Source of the DNA: Plasmodium malariae
Lineage: Eukaryota; Apicomplexa; Aconoidasida; Haemosporida; Plasmodiidae
Assembly: GCF_900090045.1 (NCBI RefSeq)
Contig: NC_041785.1
Location: 558,001 to 622,000, forward strand
Length of the DNA stretch: 64,000 nt
Direction of reading: 5' to 3'
The notes below the pieces were generated by a model that made no database searches, had not been told where the DNA came from, and saw nothing but the letters and a program-made list of their open reading frames with translations. The position numbers and the translations under genes are program-made. Shown in pieces: positions 41,489 through 51,898 of this stretch (the stretch's first letter is position 1; each line of letters begins with the position of its first letter).

Positions 41489-43122
41489 TCATATTTTATA
41501 TATGGATAAAGGAACAAAAGGCATTTTCGTAATTTGGGCAATTTCCAACTTATTTAAGCATTCTACTTTTATATTATTATTAACATTCGATTGATCTGTC
41601 TTTACATAGCCCATAGCTATAGGTTTTTGTAGCAAAGGGGAAAAAACACTGCTCGTGATAAAACCAATTTCTTCATCTACTTTTTCATTCGAATAAATTT
41701 TTGAATTTTCTTTCGGTACAATTGTAGAAGTATTTATAACTAATCCAACTCTTTTTATTTTAGTACCGTTTTTTATTTGATTCATTATAATATGAGCTCC
41801 ATTAAAATTTAGTTCTTTTAATCTTCTCTGTCCTAAAACCCATTTATAATTCGATTCAATAGGAGTAAAATTTTCATTAATATCTTTTCCATAAACACAA
41901 AAACCACTTTCTAATCTTAACGTATTTTGAACTGCTAAACCTCCTGGTTTTACTAATGGATTAGTTAACATATATTCATACAACTCTGTAATATGTTTAT
42001 TAGGTATTAATATATCAAAGCCATCTTCCCCTGTACATGTATATCTATTTAATAAGCAATTTTCTGCTTTATTTAATTTATATATATTACTGGACATAAA
42101 ACTACAATCTTCTAAATTTATGTCATCATTTACCATCTCCTTTAATATGTTAACAGATTTAGATCCTTGTATACAAATGGAACTATGAGAGGTATACTCT
42201 TCAATTTTTACATCTAACTGTGTATTCTCTAAAAGTTTCTCATTTAGATATGTATAAACTTTATCCTTACATTGTATATTCAAATATAATAACAAATGAT
42301 TTTCTATTAATATTATTATTATATCATCTATAATTCCACCCTTTTCATTTAATAATAAACTCATTCTACATTCATTTTCCCATAAGCCCTTAATATCACT
42401 ACCTACATATTTTTCTATGAAATTTATCTTGTCCACCCCACTTATTTTTAAAATAGGCCTGTATGTGTAATCAAATAAGGAACAGTTAGACCTAGTATGT
42501 AAATGGGATGTTATTAATGTGTCGTCTTTGTATTCATCTGGAACGTAATAGCCATTATATATCTTAAAAATAGCATTGTTCTTTTTGTGGACGTCATATA
42601 ATATAGTTTTCAATACCTGTTCCTTCAAAAATGGAAAAAAAAAAAAAAAAATTAACTTATAGTGCTGCGTTCCTAATAACTACAAGTGGTTACCATTATG
42701 CAGGCGTTCTTGTATATACAACGCAGGGAAAAAGTTATCAGTGTGGGACGTAGCATACATCGTATTATATACAGTACAATGCACTATACATATGTATATA
42801 CACCACACATTAAACTACATACGAAAGGCTGCCGCATAATTATTACACCATAGCAGACTTATCATTTTTGCAACTCTCATTTTGTTTAGCATTATATTAT
42901 TTAACATTATTATGTTTTCCTTCATTTTTTTTTGCTTCATTTTTTTTTTGCTTCATTTTTTTTTACTTCATTTTGTTTTTCGACTATTTTTAATTAAAAT
43001 ATATATTATTAGTCTCTCTTTCAATTATTCGTTTGCTCTCTATATCTTACCTTTCTTTTGTTAACTGAGGAAAAATGCCTAAGTAGGTATACTCTCTTGT
43101 TATACTTAAGTATGTTCTTCAT
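41489..43122 (-). CDS. GCVT: Glycine cleavage system T-protein (aminomethyltransferase)
   Basis: On the minus strand, exon 1 is 43122-43051 (24 codons) and exon 2 is 42616-41489, phase 0, joined at KRK|VLKTILYD, giving 399 aa. Exon 1 is a basic, hydroxylated leader (MKNILKYNKRVYLLRHFSS) typical of a mitochondrial transit peptide. Exon 2 carries the T-protein fold: SLFDYTYRPILKISG, NEKGGIIDD, TGEDGFDILIP, LRLESGFCVYGKDI and YKWVLGQRR, matching conserved folate-binding regions. The enzyme transfers the aminomethyl carbon from lipoyl-H-protein to tetrahydrofolate, releasing ammonia, in the mitochondrion. The 434-bp intron lies between leader and mature protein. An apparent start at 42628 is a TTG in the intron end and is rejected. 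Confidence 0.95.
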
Positions 43123-44390
43123 TTTTCTCCTTTTTTCTCGTTCTTCTCATTTTTATCAATTTTCTCATTTATTTGAATTTTCTCATTTATTTGAATTTTC
43201 TCATTTATTTTAATTTTCTCACTTATTTTAATTTTCTCACTTATTTGAATTTTCTCACTTATTTGAATTTTCTCACTTATTTGAATTTTCTCACTTATTT
43301 TAATTTTCTTATTTATTTGAATTTTCTCACTTATTTTAATTTTCTAATTTATATTATTTTTCTAATTTATTTTAATTTTCTAATTTATTTTATTTTTCTA
43401 ATTTATTTCAATTTTCTAATTTATTTTAATTTTCTCAATATTCTCATTTTTCTCACCCCATTTTTTTTTTTTTTTTCTTTGAATTAAAAACGGCTTTTAT
43501 GCCAATTTGAATTACGTAGAATTGTATATACACATGGATACTTATATTTATCTATATCTATATTTATATATTTAAGTACTAACGAAGTTCTTATAAATCG
43601 TGTATGTATTTGAACAGTCGTCTCCAATTGTTACGAGCTTTACACTATATGTGACATGTCATACAATGTTAAAGCGCTTGTATGTACCTTCATTTTTTGA
43701 AGTTGAAATAAAATAAGAACGTTATTTTGTTTCATTTTACTTTTATTTTATTTTATACATTTATTTTATTTATGTCATTTATATTTTTTCTTATATTATA
43801 CACGGTGCTACCAAAATTTTATGTTAGTTTTTTGAAAGGACGTATCACCTTTTTTTTTTTTTTTTTTTTCCTTTTTTTAGACTGTGAACAATAATATTAT
43901 CAATTTTTTAACCAACAGTTTTTAAGAAAATGTTTCATTATTAATTCTTCGAGTGTATTTTGTCATTTGCTTGTTTTATACCTCAAATGAAGGCTTCCCC
44001 CAAGAGGACGTCACTGCATATTCTACCATATTTTATTACTTTTCAATGCTTTTACGTAAACGTGTACATATAATTTTGAAACATCCTCGAAGACTCATTT
44101 GTTTTCCGCGTGATGCGTATGTGTATGTATGCATAAAAATTCATATGCATGATCATGATTTTAAATTTGCATCAATATCCATCTATTATTAATATATACA
44201 TATATAAATATATATATACATATATAAATATATATATACATATATAAATATATATATAAATATGTGTGTGTGGGTATTTACACCATAGTTATTCCATTGA
44301 CTGTGTTTATTTTTTCGTCCGAACGCCCCCGAACTCCCTAAAGCATAGTGTGCCAACCAGCAAGATATTAAGAAATTTTTACGACTCATA
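43123..44390. other. Divergent intergenic region between GCVT and UBA4-like gene
   Basis: This 1.27-kb stretch must contain both promoters. Immediately upstream of the GCVT start is the 18-bp minisatellite (43157-43445). Further right are a poly-T run at 43852-43870 and a tandem TATATATACATATATAAA array at 44196-44262. No gene was identified. Confidence 0.65.
43157..43445. repeat. 18-bp minisatellite upstream of GCVT
   Basis: About sixteen copies of TTATTTGAATTTTCTCAC and variants (TTATTTTAATTTTCTAAT) run from about 43157 to 43445. There is a gradual shift from the CTCAC form to the CTAAT form, indicating spread of variants along the array. It lies 35 bp upstream of the GCVT start codon. Confidence 0.9.
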
Positions 44391-46061
44391 ATGATGCACC
44401 TTGTAAAGTACGATTACGTTAAGTATGCAATATGCTTTATACTCGGCTATTACGTAAGAGGAATAATAAAATTCGTAAAAAGGAAGAAAAAAAATATATT
44501 TATAAATGTTAAAGTTGTATTATATAGTAAGATAAGGTCACTTTTTTGTTCATACCTTATTTCATCTTACGAAAAGAATTTAGTAAAAATTGAAAAAGAT
44601 TTATTTTATAAAAATTATGATAGAGAAACTATTGAGAAACATGGAAAATATATAAACATTTATGATATGCCATCAGATGCATTTGAGAAAATAAGTCAAA
44701 CTAAAATTTTAATTATTGGTATAGGTGGGTTAGGGTCCCCATTGTGCTTATATTTAAGTAAATTTACTTTTAAAGAAATAGGTTTAGTAGATGGTGATAA
44801 AGTAGAAGAGTCTAATTTACATAGACAAATAATACATAAAAAAAAAAATGTGGGTTTAAATAAAACCATTTCTGCAAAATTAACTGTAGAAGATATAGAT
44901 AGAGATAGTAATAATATAAAATGTTACCCTTTTTATTTTGATAAAATAAAGGGTTTAGATCTTATTAAAAAATATGATATCATAATAGATTGTACTGATA
45001 ATATAAGCACAAGATTTTTAATTAATGATATATGTGTTTTGTATAAAAAAAAATTAATTTTTGGAAGTGCTTTGGGTTTATATGGACAATTGAATGTTTT
45101 CAATATGAGTGAAAATTCTTCTAACTGTTATAGATGTATAAAAAATTTTAATAATCACACTGAAGGTAATGATTGTGATGAGAATGGAATACTTTCTACA
45201 GTAACAGGGGTGATAGGACTACTACAAGCTAATGAAGTTATTAAGTTATCAACAGGTTTACATAAAGAAACATTAAAAAATTTTTTAACATACAATAGTT
45301 TTTCAAATGTAAAACCATTTGAAACATTAAATATTAATAAAAAGAATAAAAACTGTATTTGTTCAAGTCATAATTTTAAAGAGTTATATAATTTTATTTT
45401 GAATAATAATTATCCTAATAATAATGATACGGAATGCAAGAAAATTAACACATCGTCGTACAAATATGATATAGATGTTTTTAATTTTCTAGATATTTTA
45501 AATAAAAATTTCAGTTTTTTTGAATTCCCCATTGATCACTTATGTATTTTAGATGTACGAAAATATAACAACACAAATGTGTACGGGCTAAGGAATTCCA
45601 TAAAATGGAGCTATTGCGACATCATGGAATCGATCAGTTATTATGCCGGTGGTTCTAATGCGGATAACAGGGGTAATGACCCTAATGCTTTAAACAGTGG
45701 AAATACTGCAATCACTACCAACAATATGAATAAGTTAGTTAAAATAATTCTGGATAAGCTAGAAATATCGCTCTTAAAGGGAAATATAGTAATTATTGTC
45801 ATATGCAGAAGGGGTATTGATTCCTTAAAAATAACCAAGTATTTCAATAAATTTTTCTTAGGCGAAAAAAATAATTCATTTAGTTGTGCGGATAAAGCAA
45901 CACCCGTATTCTCTTCATTTGATAATAAGTTAAAATATTTCAATGAAGAGGAAAAAATTGGTACATATAATTTCCCAAACAAAAATATTTTTACCTACAA
46001 TATGAAGGGAGGTTATATAGAACTTCAGAAAAAAATATTTAAAAATTTGCCTTTTTTATGA
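44391..46061 (+). CDS. UBA4: UBA4/MOCS3-like E1 adenylyltransferase with rhodanese domain
   Basis: A single-exon, 556-aa protein. A hydrophobic N-terminal segment (residues about 10-28, AICFILGYYVRGIIKF) is followed by basic residues, suggesting a membrane anchor or organelle leader not found in yeast or human homologues. The ThiF/MoeB-type E1 domain starts near 95: nucleotide loop GIGGLGSP (110-117), LHRQIIHK, and the catalytic cysteine in CDENGILSTVTGVIG (Cys262). Zinc pairs are at CYRC (246/249) and CIC (322/324). The C-terminal rhodanese domain (from about 370) has the active loop CRRGIDS (Cys472), comparable to the CKLGNDS loop of MOCS3. Such enzymes adenylate and thiocarboxylate URM1 (tRNA thiolation) or MoaD. 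Plasmodium is not known to make molybdenum cofactor, so URM1 is the likelier partner. An Asn-rich insertion is at 345-360. Confidence 0.88.
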   Translation: MMHLVKYDYVKYAICFILGYYVRGIIKFVKRKKKNIFINVKVVLYSKIRSLFCSYLISSYEKNLVKIEKDLFYKNYDRETIEKHGKYINIYDMPSDAFEKISQTKILIIGIGGLGSPLCLYLSKFTFKEIGLVDGDKVEESNLHRQIIHKKKNVGLNKTISAKLTVEDIDRDSNNIKCYPFYFDKIKGLDLIKKYDIIIDCTDNISTRFLINDICVLYKKKLIFGSALGLYGQLNVFNMSENSSNCYRCIKNFNNHTEGNDCDENGILSTVTGVIGLLQANEVIKLSTGLHKETLKNFLTYNSFSNVKPFETLNINKKNKNCICSSHNFKELYNFILNNNYPNNNDTECKKINTSSYKYDIDVFNFLDILNKNFSFFEFPIDHLCILDVRKYNNTNVYGLRNSIKWSYCDIMESISYYAGGSNADNRGNDPNALNSGNTAITTNNMNKLVKIILDKLEISLLKGNIVIIVICRRGIDSLKITKYFNKFFLGEKNNSFSCADKATPVFSSFDNKLKYFNEEEKIGTYNFPNKNIFTYNMKGGYIELQKKIFKNLPFL

Positions 46062-47550
46062 AAACATAATATAATAATAATTAAAAAAAAGGGTACTACA
46101 CGTGCATATTTATTTGCACATACATGTGTTATTAGCAGCTACATGCTAAAAATATGTACGTACATTTACTTATACATTTGTACATGGGAACTTTAGTACA
46201 TAATTATATATAAACAAATATGTATACAAGGATACACACAGTTTTCGATGTGATCGCCTTCATCATAATTAAATTCGTATATTTGCTTCCTACATAATCG
46301 TATATTTGCTTATTACATAATCGTATATTTGCTTCTTAAATAATCGTTTATTTGCTTCCTACATAATCGTATATTTGCTTATTACATAATCGTATATTTG
46401 CTTCTTAAATAATCGTTTATTTGCTTATTACATAATCGTTTATTTGCTTCTTAAATAATCGTATATTTGCTTCTTAAATAATCGTTTATTTGCTTATTAA
46501 TAATCGTTTATTTGCTTCTTAAATAATCGTTTATTTGCTTCTTAAATAATCGTTTATTTGCTTCTTAAATAATCGTTATTTGCTTCTTAAATAATCGTTT
46601 ATTTGCTTCTTAAATAATCGTTTATTTGCTTCTTAAATAATCGTTTGTTTGCTTCTTAAATAATCGTTTATTTGCTTTTTACATAATCGTTTGTTTGCTT
46701 CTTAAATAATCGTTTATTTGCTTTTTACATAATCGTTTATTTGCTTCTTACATTTTTGAAAGGTACAATATAATGCTCAGCAAATTTTTTTAAAGTTGAT
46801 TCATTTGATAATATTAAGCCACAAAAGAATTGCACCTTTATTTAAGCTATTGTACTTCGTTTAAATACCACATATGCAGCACATATATACATATATAAGG
46901 TATGCACATATATATATATATATAAATTTTTGTAATAAACGAGAACACCTAATCGTACAACTTAGCTCCACCTAAAATTAATATTTTTCTAACCATCACT
47001 TTTGTTCAATTAACACATTTTGTAGAAATAAGAAACAATTTTTAACTTCGGTAACCTACTAATTTCTTTAAATAAAATAATAGGAGGTAGGAAGTTCACT
47101 TAATTTTCTCGTTTTTAAAGATCCGCTATTATCTTTTTATTTAATTTATTCTTAATTTAATTATTTTTAATTTAATTTATTTTTTAATTTTTGTTATTAA
47201 ATTTTATTTTTGTTAAATATATTATTTAAAAAAAAAAAAAATTAAAAAATATGTACTTTTTTATATGTTTTTCCAGAAAATAATATTTTAACAGAATATT
47301 ACGTTAAGAATTTTTTATGTATTTTTTGTATTGTAACTTCTTATATATTCATTTCCTTTTAACATACGAATTTTATACTTCTATACGCCTATGATATTAT
47401 GAAAGTAAGAAAGGGATAACAATCATTATTTTTTATAATTAAATTTATTTAATCTAGGACTGTCAATGATTTATTTTTTTTTTTTTACGTTTTAAATTAT
47501 ACACAGAAGAATTTACCTGTATATTATATTTATGTGATGTATTATTTTTT

Positions 47551-47590
<40 letters not shown>

Positions 47591-48148
47591 GCAATACATA
47601 TAATATACATTTATGATACATTTATGCCATATATATATATTTGATAGTTATATATATGATACAATTAAAATATACATATAAATATATATGCGTATATATA
47701 CAGAAAAAGGGATATAAAAGGAAATATTTAAGTACAAAAAAACATATAAAGAAAAGAGCTTACGTGTTCAGGCAAAAAGTAAAAAACCGTTATATGGGAA
47801 GAACGATTATAAGTCCGGATGAATAAAACAATGCTGTAGCAGTATGAAAAAAAAATAAAATAAAAGGGACATAAATGAAATTATACAAAAATGTAGAAAA
47901 AGTGAATAATTTTCATTTTTGGTACATGTTTTTTTTTTTTTTTTTTTTTTCGCACAAAAAAAAAGTTTATTCCTGTGTATGTATGCAAATATATATATAT
48001 ATATGTATAAATACACGAATTTAATATAGATATATATGTACATATGTTTATAATATATGTGTGTACATATTTAACATGTATGTATGTGAGCATACACTGT
48101 TTCCCAACCATATCAAGAAGTTTTTCGCTTTAACAATTAACAAAAGAA
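46062..48148. other. Intergenic region with 23-bp minisatellite
   Basis: This 2.1-kb stretch lies between two plus-strand genes. The 23-bp array occupies 46274-46749. The remainder is A/T-rich with (TA)n tracts (46906-46926, 47555-47586, 47990-48005) and poly-T. A 61-codon Lys/Arg-rich ORF at 47641-47826 precedes the next gene and could at most be an upstream ORF in its leader. Confidence 0.6.
46274..46749. repeat. 23-bp minisatellite downstream of UBA4-like gene
   Basis: About 21 copies of AATCGTTTATTTGCTTCTTAAAT run in tandem, with variants TCGTATATTTG, TTATTACAT, TTTTTACAT and TCGTTTGTTTG alternating. The array starts about 210 bp after the stop codon. Units are directly adjacent without spacers, so it is not a CRISPR array. 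Confidence 0.95.
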
Positions 48149-50452
48149 ATGAATATTAAGGAGTTACTTTACAATGAAATTATTATAATAAAAATAACCG
48201 AATTTTTAACCATCTTGGAGGTTCAAAATTTAATTATATCATTGGGAATTAAAGTGAAAAGGGATATATATTTTATGAGAGAGTGCCTATCCTTATTGAG
48301 TATAAGAAAAGATGGAAAGCAAACAGTGAGCAAGTCAATCGAAAATAATGAAACATGTGATAATAACACAAATGGTAGTAACACGTATAATAACAACACG
48401 TATAATAACAACACGTATAATAACAACACGTATAATAACAACACGTATAATAACAACACGTATAATAACAACACGTATAATAACAACACGTATAATAACA
48501 GCACGTATAATAACAACACGTATAATAACAACACGTATAATAACAACACATATGATAATAACACGTATAATAACAACACATATGATAATAACACACATGT
48601 TAACCTTAGCGAGAACTTTGATTTTGCAGACCCGGTGAACGAAGCAGCGAATATAATTACGTTTGATGAGTTGAATAATAACAGTGAATATTCACTTGGA
48701 AACTCTAGTGACATCAATTTCCATTATAGTGTGCACGAAAATAATGATAATTATGAGGACGAGAAAACATATGAAGGTTTAACTAACAGTGAAAAAGATT
48801 TGACACATTGTCGAAAGGATGGAAACAAATGTGGGGATAAAAATTATTATGAAAGAGACACACATTTATTTATGCCTCCTAGTACAAGTATTATTGACCC
48901 ATTTGGAATTGATAAAGAAAAATTCTTAGACTACTATGAAATAAGACAGTGTTTATATTGTAATAATAACGAAAAAGAAGAAGAAGGAAGTAAAAAAATG
49001 TTCATGAATTATTGGTTATTCTTACACTTACGTAAAGAGGTAGTTGATATAAAAAAAGAAATTGCAGAAGGTTTTTCAAAAATTACAGTAGATCATCCTG
49101 TTTATAGAAATAATGAAATAAATATAGATATTTTTCTTCTTTATAAATTTGAAGGAAAATATTATTACATATTTGATATGCCTTGGATGTCTATATATTA
49201 TCAGTTATGTTTAAATGCAATTTGTTTATATTGTAGTGCTAAAGTTGATAACAATTCTGCTTGCATTTTTGCGGAGAAATTTAGTTTATACATATCTAAC
49301 ATGTGGCTCTTAAGTTACTTGAAAGAACTTAATGAATCGAAAGAAAAAAATTCTGATACGAAAAATAGGCATTCATTGGAAGAAAAAATAGACACACAGC
49401 AACCTGAGAAAGATGTCCGAACAAATGACAAAGAACAAATCGGTTTTACAGTGACAAATGGACACAGCAGTGGCGATAAGAACAACAACGTTAATAGTAA
49501 TAGTAATAGTGATGATAACAACAATAACAGTAATGGTAACAGTAATGCCCACGACAATGGTCATAACAGCAAATCCTTCTTCGATACTGAATTTGGCAAT
49601 GCCGATAGTGATAGTGATTGCGGGGCTGACATCAATGGCAGTGATTATGGTTCTGATTATCGTGATAACGATGATAGTTATTATGATAATAGTAACAATA
49701 ACAATAAAAAGAATTTATATTATAATAACGACAGACAAAGGGAATTTGTGGTCATAAGAAAAATACATGTGTTTTGTGAGAGTTGTACAAAATTATTAGA
49801 GTACAGATCGAACGTGGACTCCTTACTTGAAACCATAAAAAAAGATTATGAGTTGTTAAAAAAAATTAAATTAACTAGTAAGACATTTAAGATACCAAAA
49901 GATTTATTTTGTTTGTGTAATTATTTTTTTTTTAAAGATAAATACATTGTTTTTTTTAAAAAAATTAGTACCAATTTGCAAGCGTTCAGGAAAATGCTAC
50001 GGGAAAAATTAATTAATAACTTTATTTTTTCCTTTACTCTTAACTTTTACAAATTTGTAATTCGTTACTTGTTATTATGCGATGACAGAAAATTATATAA
50101 GCAGGAAAATATCTTTCTATTTGGCTTTTATGTAAAATATGAAAATTTACTCAAAATGTTCAATAGTCCACGAATTACTCTTATGTATTTTTCTTTTAAT
50201 GTTATATCTAAGAAAATTCAAAAATTACAACTCTGTTATAGGAACAAGCAGTTTTTAAGGGTATCCAGATCTTTGCATTATGATGTTGTAGCAATTATTG
50301 AAAAACTTAAAAACATTCATAGAAAAAGTGTTTACAAACATTTTTCCATGTATATGTATGATAATATGAATAGTAATATATTGTCTAAAACAAGTTATGA
50401 GGATATATACAATTACTTCTTTAAGCACGTTCAGAGTTTTAAATTTTCTTAA
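48149..50452 (+). CDS. Conserved protein with CxxC pairs and NNNTY repeats, unknown function
   Basis: A single-exon, 767-aa protein starting MNIKELLYNEIIIIK. The first 35 residues (LYNEIIIIKITEFLTILEVQNLI) vaguely resemble an F-box helix pattern; this is weak. After an array of 14 TYNNN repeats (residues about 76-150) come three CxxC pairs: CLYC near 268, CLYC near 359 and CESC near 543, the first two in folded-looking context (e.g. YYYIFDMPWMSIYYQLCL). They could bind zinc. A second Asn/Asp/Ser-rich linker lies at about 445-530. The C-terminal 220 residues are helical and aromatic-rich, without repeats. No catalytic motif is recognised. The alternation of conserved blocks and linkers indicates a real protein of unknown role. 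Confidence 0.78.
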   Translation: MNIKELLYNEIIIIKITEFLTILEVQNLIISLGIKVKRDIYFMRECLSLLSIRKDGKQTVSKSIENNETCDNNTNGSNTYNNNTYNNNTYNNNTYNNNTYNNNTYNNNTYNNNTYNNSTYNNNTYNNNTYNNNTYDNNTYNNNTYDNNTHVNLSENFDFADPVNEAANIITFDELNNNSEYSLGNSSDINFHYSVHENNDNYEDEKTYEGLTNSEKDLTHCRKDGNKCGDKNYYERDTHLFMPPSTSIIDPFGIDKEKFLDYYEIRQCLYCNNNEKEEEGSKKMFMNYWLFLHLRKEVVDIKKEIAEGFSKITVDHPVYRNNEINIDIFLLYKFEGKYYYIFDMPWMSIYYQLCLNAICLYCSAKVDNNSACIFAEKFSLYISNMWLLSYLKELNESKEKNSDTKNRHSLEEKIDTQQPEKDVRTNDKEQIGFTVTNGHSSGDKNNNVNSNSNSDDNNNNSNGNSNAHDNGHNSKSFFDTEFGNADSDSDCGADINGSDYGSDYRDNDDSYYDNSNNNNKKNLYYNNDRQREFVVIRKIHVFCESCTKLLEYRSNVDSLLETIKKDYELLKKIKLTSKTFKIPKDLFCLCNYFFFKDKYIVFFKKISTNLQAFRKMLREKLINNFIFSFTLNFYKFVIRYLLLCDDRKLYKQENIFLFGFYVKYENLLKMFNSPRITLMYFSFNVISKKIQKLQLCYRNKQFLRVSRSLHYDVVAIIEKLKNIHRKSVYKHFSMYMYDNMNSNILSKTSYEDIYNYFFKHVQSFKFS
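48379..48594 (+). repeat. 15-bp coding minisatellite (TYNNN repeats)
   Basis: Fourteen nearly identical copies of the 15-bp unit ACGTATAATAACAAC encode Thr-Tyr-Asn-Asn-Asn, with rare Ser or Asp substitutions. Third-position identity between units shows recent amplification. The same stretch is open in three minus-strand frames, giving misleading ORFs. Confidence 0.95.
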
Positions 50453-51742
50453 TATTTTTTTTTTTTTTTTTTACCCAATTGCTTCAGCTTTTTGACTTTT
50501 ATGCTAATCGCGTGGTATTTTTAGTCATTTGACGCGTTCAGCAATTTTATTGCATTTTTAATAGTTTTTTATTATATTTTGAATAATTTTTTTTACTGCA
50601 TTTTTAATAATTTTTTATTGCATTTTTAACAATTTTTTGATGGTATTTTTAAAACTTTGTTATGGGATTCTCAAAAAATGTTCATGACATTTTTAGCAAT
50701 TTTTTGTTATTTTTTAACTCTATTTTTTTTTTTCCCCTCCTATGCACTTTTTATTTTTTTGTCCGAATTTTGTGTTATTTACTCTTATCATTTTTAATTA
50801 CCGTTATTCAATTGTAATGGATACAATTTATATATATTATATATTTATATATATACATATATATATATATATAACGAGATTCCCCTACTTACGTTCTGCG
50901 ATATATTCCATGTATCTTCATTGCACCCCTTTTACAACATTTTCCTGTGTAACATTCTGTTCAAAATGATTTTTTAATATAATTTTTTTACGGTTTTTAA
51001 TATTCTCTCTTGTGAAAAAAAGTATTTTCCTTTTTCTTCATTCCATTTTGCTACATTTAAAAGCGTTCCTACAATGTTTATTCATTTTAGCAAAAAAATC
51101 GCTATACAGATATTTGTTTTAAAATGAAAAAAAAATAATAATAAAGTAAAAAATAAAAAATAAAATATAAAATATAAAAGTTAAAAGTTAAAAGTTAAAA
51201 GTTAAATTTTTACTTGTGTTAAAGTATTAAGAAGTTATTTAAAATAAAAATTATAAAAGAATAGTCATCCAAAAAAAAAAAAAAAACGATGTGCAAAATG
51301 TGCCCCAAAGCAATAATACTTCATTTTTTTCCCATTTTTTCGGTGAAAAAAATGATTATAGTTAAAACGACATAAAACAATGATTAAATGAAAAAAATAG
51401 CTAAGATCATAAATAATAAATAAAAGTATGCAACAAAAAAGAAAGTAGAATTGTTAATAAAATATTGTGTAAAATAAAAAGTAAAAATATAGCTACTCCC
51501 CCCGTATTTTCACTTCCACGTTTTAATTGTTGCTGATGTATATAATGATAGTATAGTGCTGATTTCTTCGTATATTTCTTAAGCCTTTAAATACCTAGCT
51601 CATACAAGTGTCATTCGTGCTTAATTATTCTTCGTCCTCCTTATCACCCTCTACTTTTCTTTTTTTTCTCCTTCTTTGTCACTTCTTAACTTTTCTGTTC
51701 CTTCCTCCGTTATCCTTCCATTATTAAAAACAAAAAAGGATA
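50453..51742. other. Convergent intergenic region
   Basis: TTTTTAATAATTTTTTATTGCAT-like imperfect repeats occur at 50555-50700. TAAAAGT tandem copies are at 51171-51204, with poly-A and poly-T runs elsewhere. It separates the 3' ends of two genes. No coding sequence was recognised. Confidence 0.6.
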
Positions 51743-51898
51743 TCACGATAACTTATTATTTTCTGGTATATCAAATAATTCTCCGTGAAAGCATATCAAA
51801 TAACAAGATACAAGAAAACCCGAAACTCTCAGTATGATTTTCCACTTATCTGGAATTATGTCCTTCGGTTTTTCTCTGAACATGCCAGGGTAAAACAT
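51743..51898 (-). CDS. 51-aa single-span membrane protein, possibly mitochondrial
   Basis: The ATG at 51898 gives a 51-residue protein (MFYPGMFREKPKDIIPDKWK...) with one membrane segment, ILRVSGFLVSCYLICFHG, and a short acidic tail (FDIPENN). The frame is open further upstream to 51997, but only from a TTG, and that part contains AG acceptor-like sites. The gene may therefore have an upstream exon joined at one of them (e.g. after CCCAG or AATAAAG). The size, the Pro/Lys-rich head and the single helix resemble small respiratory-complex or ATP-synthase subunits. No family name can be given. The non-repetitive composition supports it being real. Confidence 0.55.
   Translation of the reverse strand: MFYPGMFREKPKDIIPDKWKIILRVSGFLVSCYLICFHGELFDIPENNKLS

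Noticed and set aside
44189..44389. Minus-strand 66-aa ORF starting just before the UBA4-like gene
   Set aside because: Its second half is TA-repeat Tyr/Ile sequence and its start lies 2 bp from the opposite gene's ATG; no splice or family evidence.
46274..46749. Possible CRISPR array
   Set aside because: Units are directly adjacent without unique spacers, vary in sequence, and lie in a eukaryotic genome with no cas genes. The same holds for 61103-61408 and 43157-43445.
47641..47826. 61-aa basic ORF upstream of the CxxC gene
   Set aside because: Lys/Tyr/Arg-rich composition follows from A-rich DNA; at best an upstream ORF in a long leader.
48223..48717. Minus-strand ORFs antisense to the TYNNN array
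   Set aside because: The repeat unit lacks stops in these frames; the products are Leu/Val/Cys/Tyr simple repeats.
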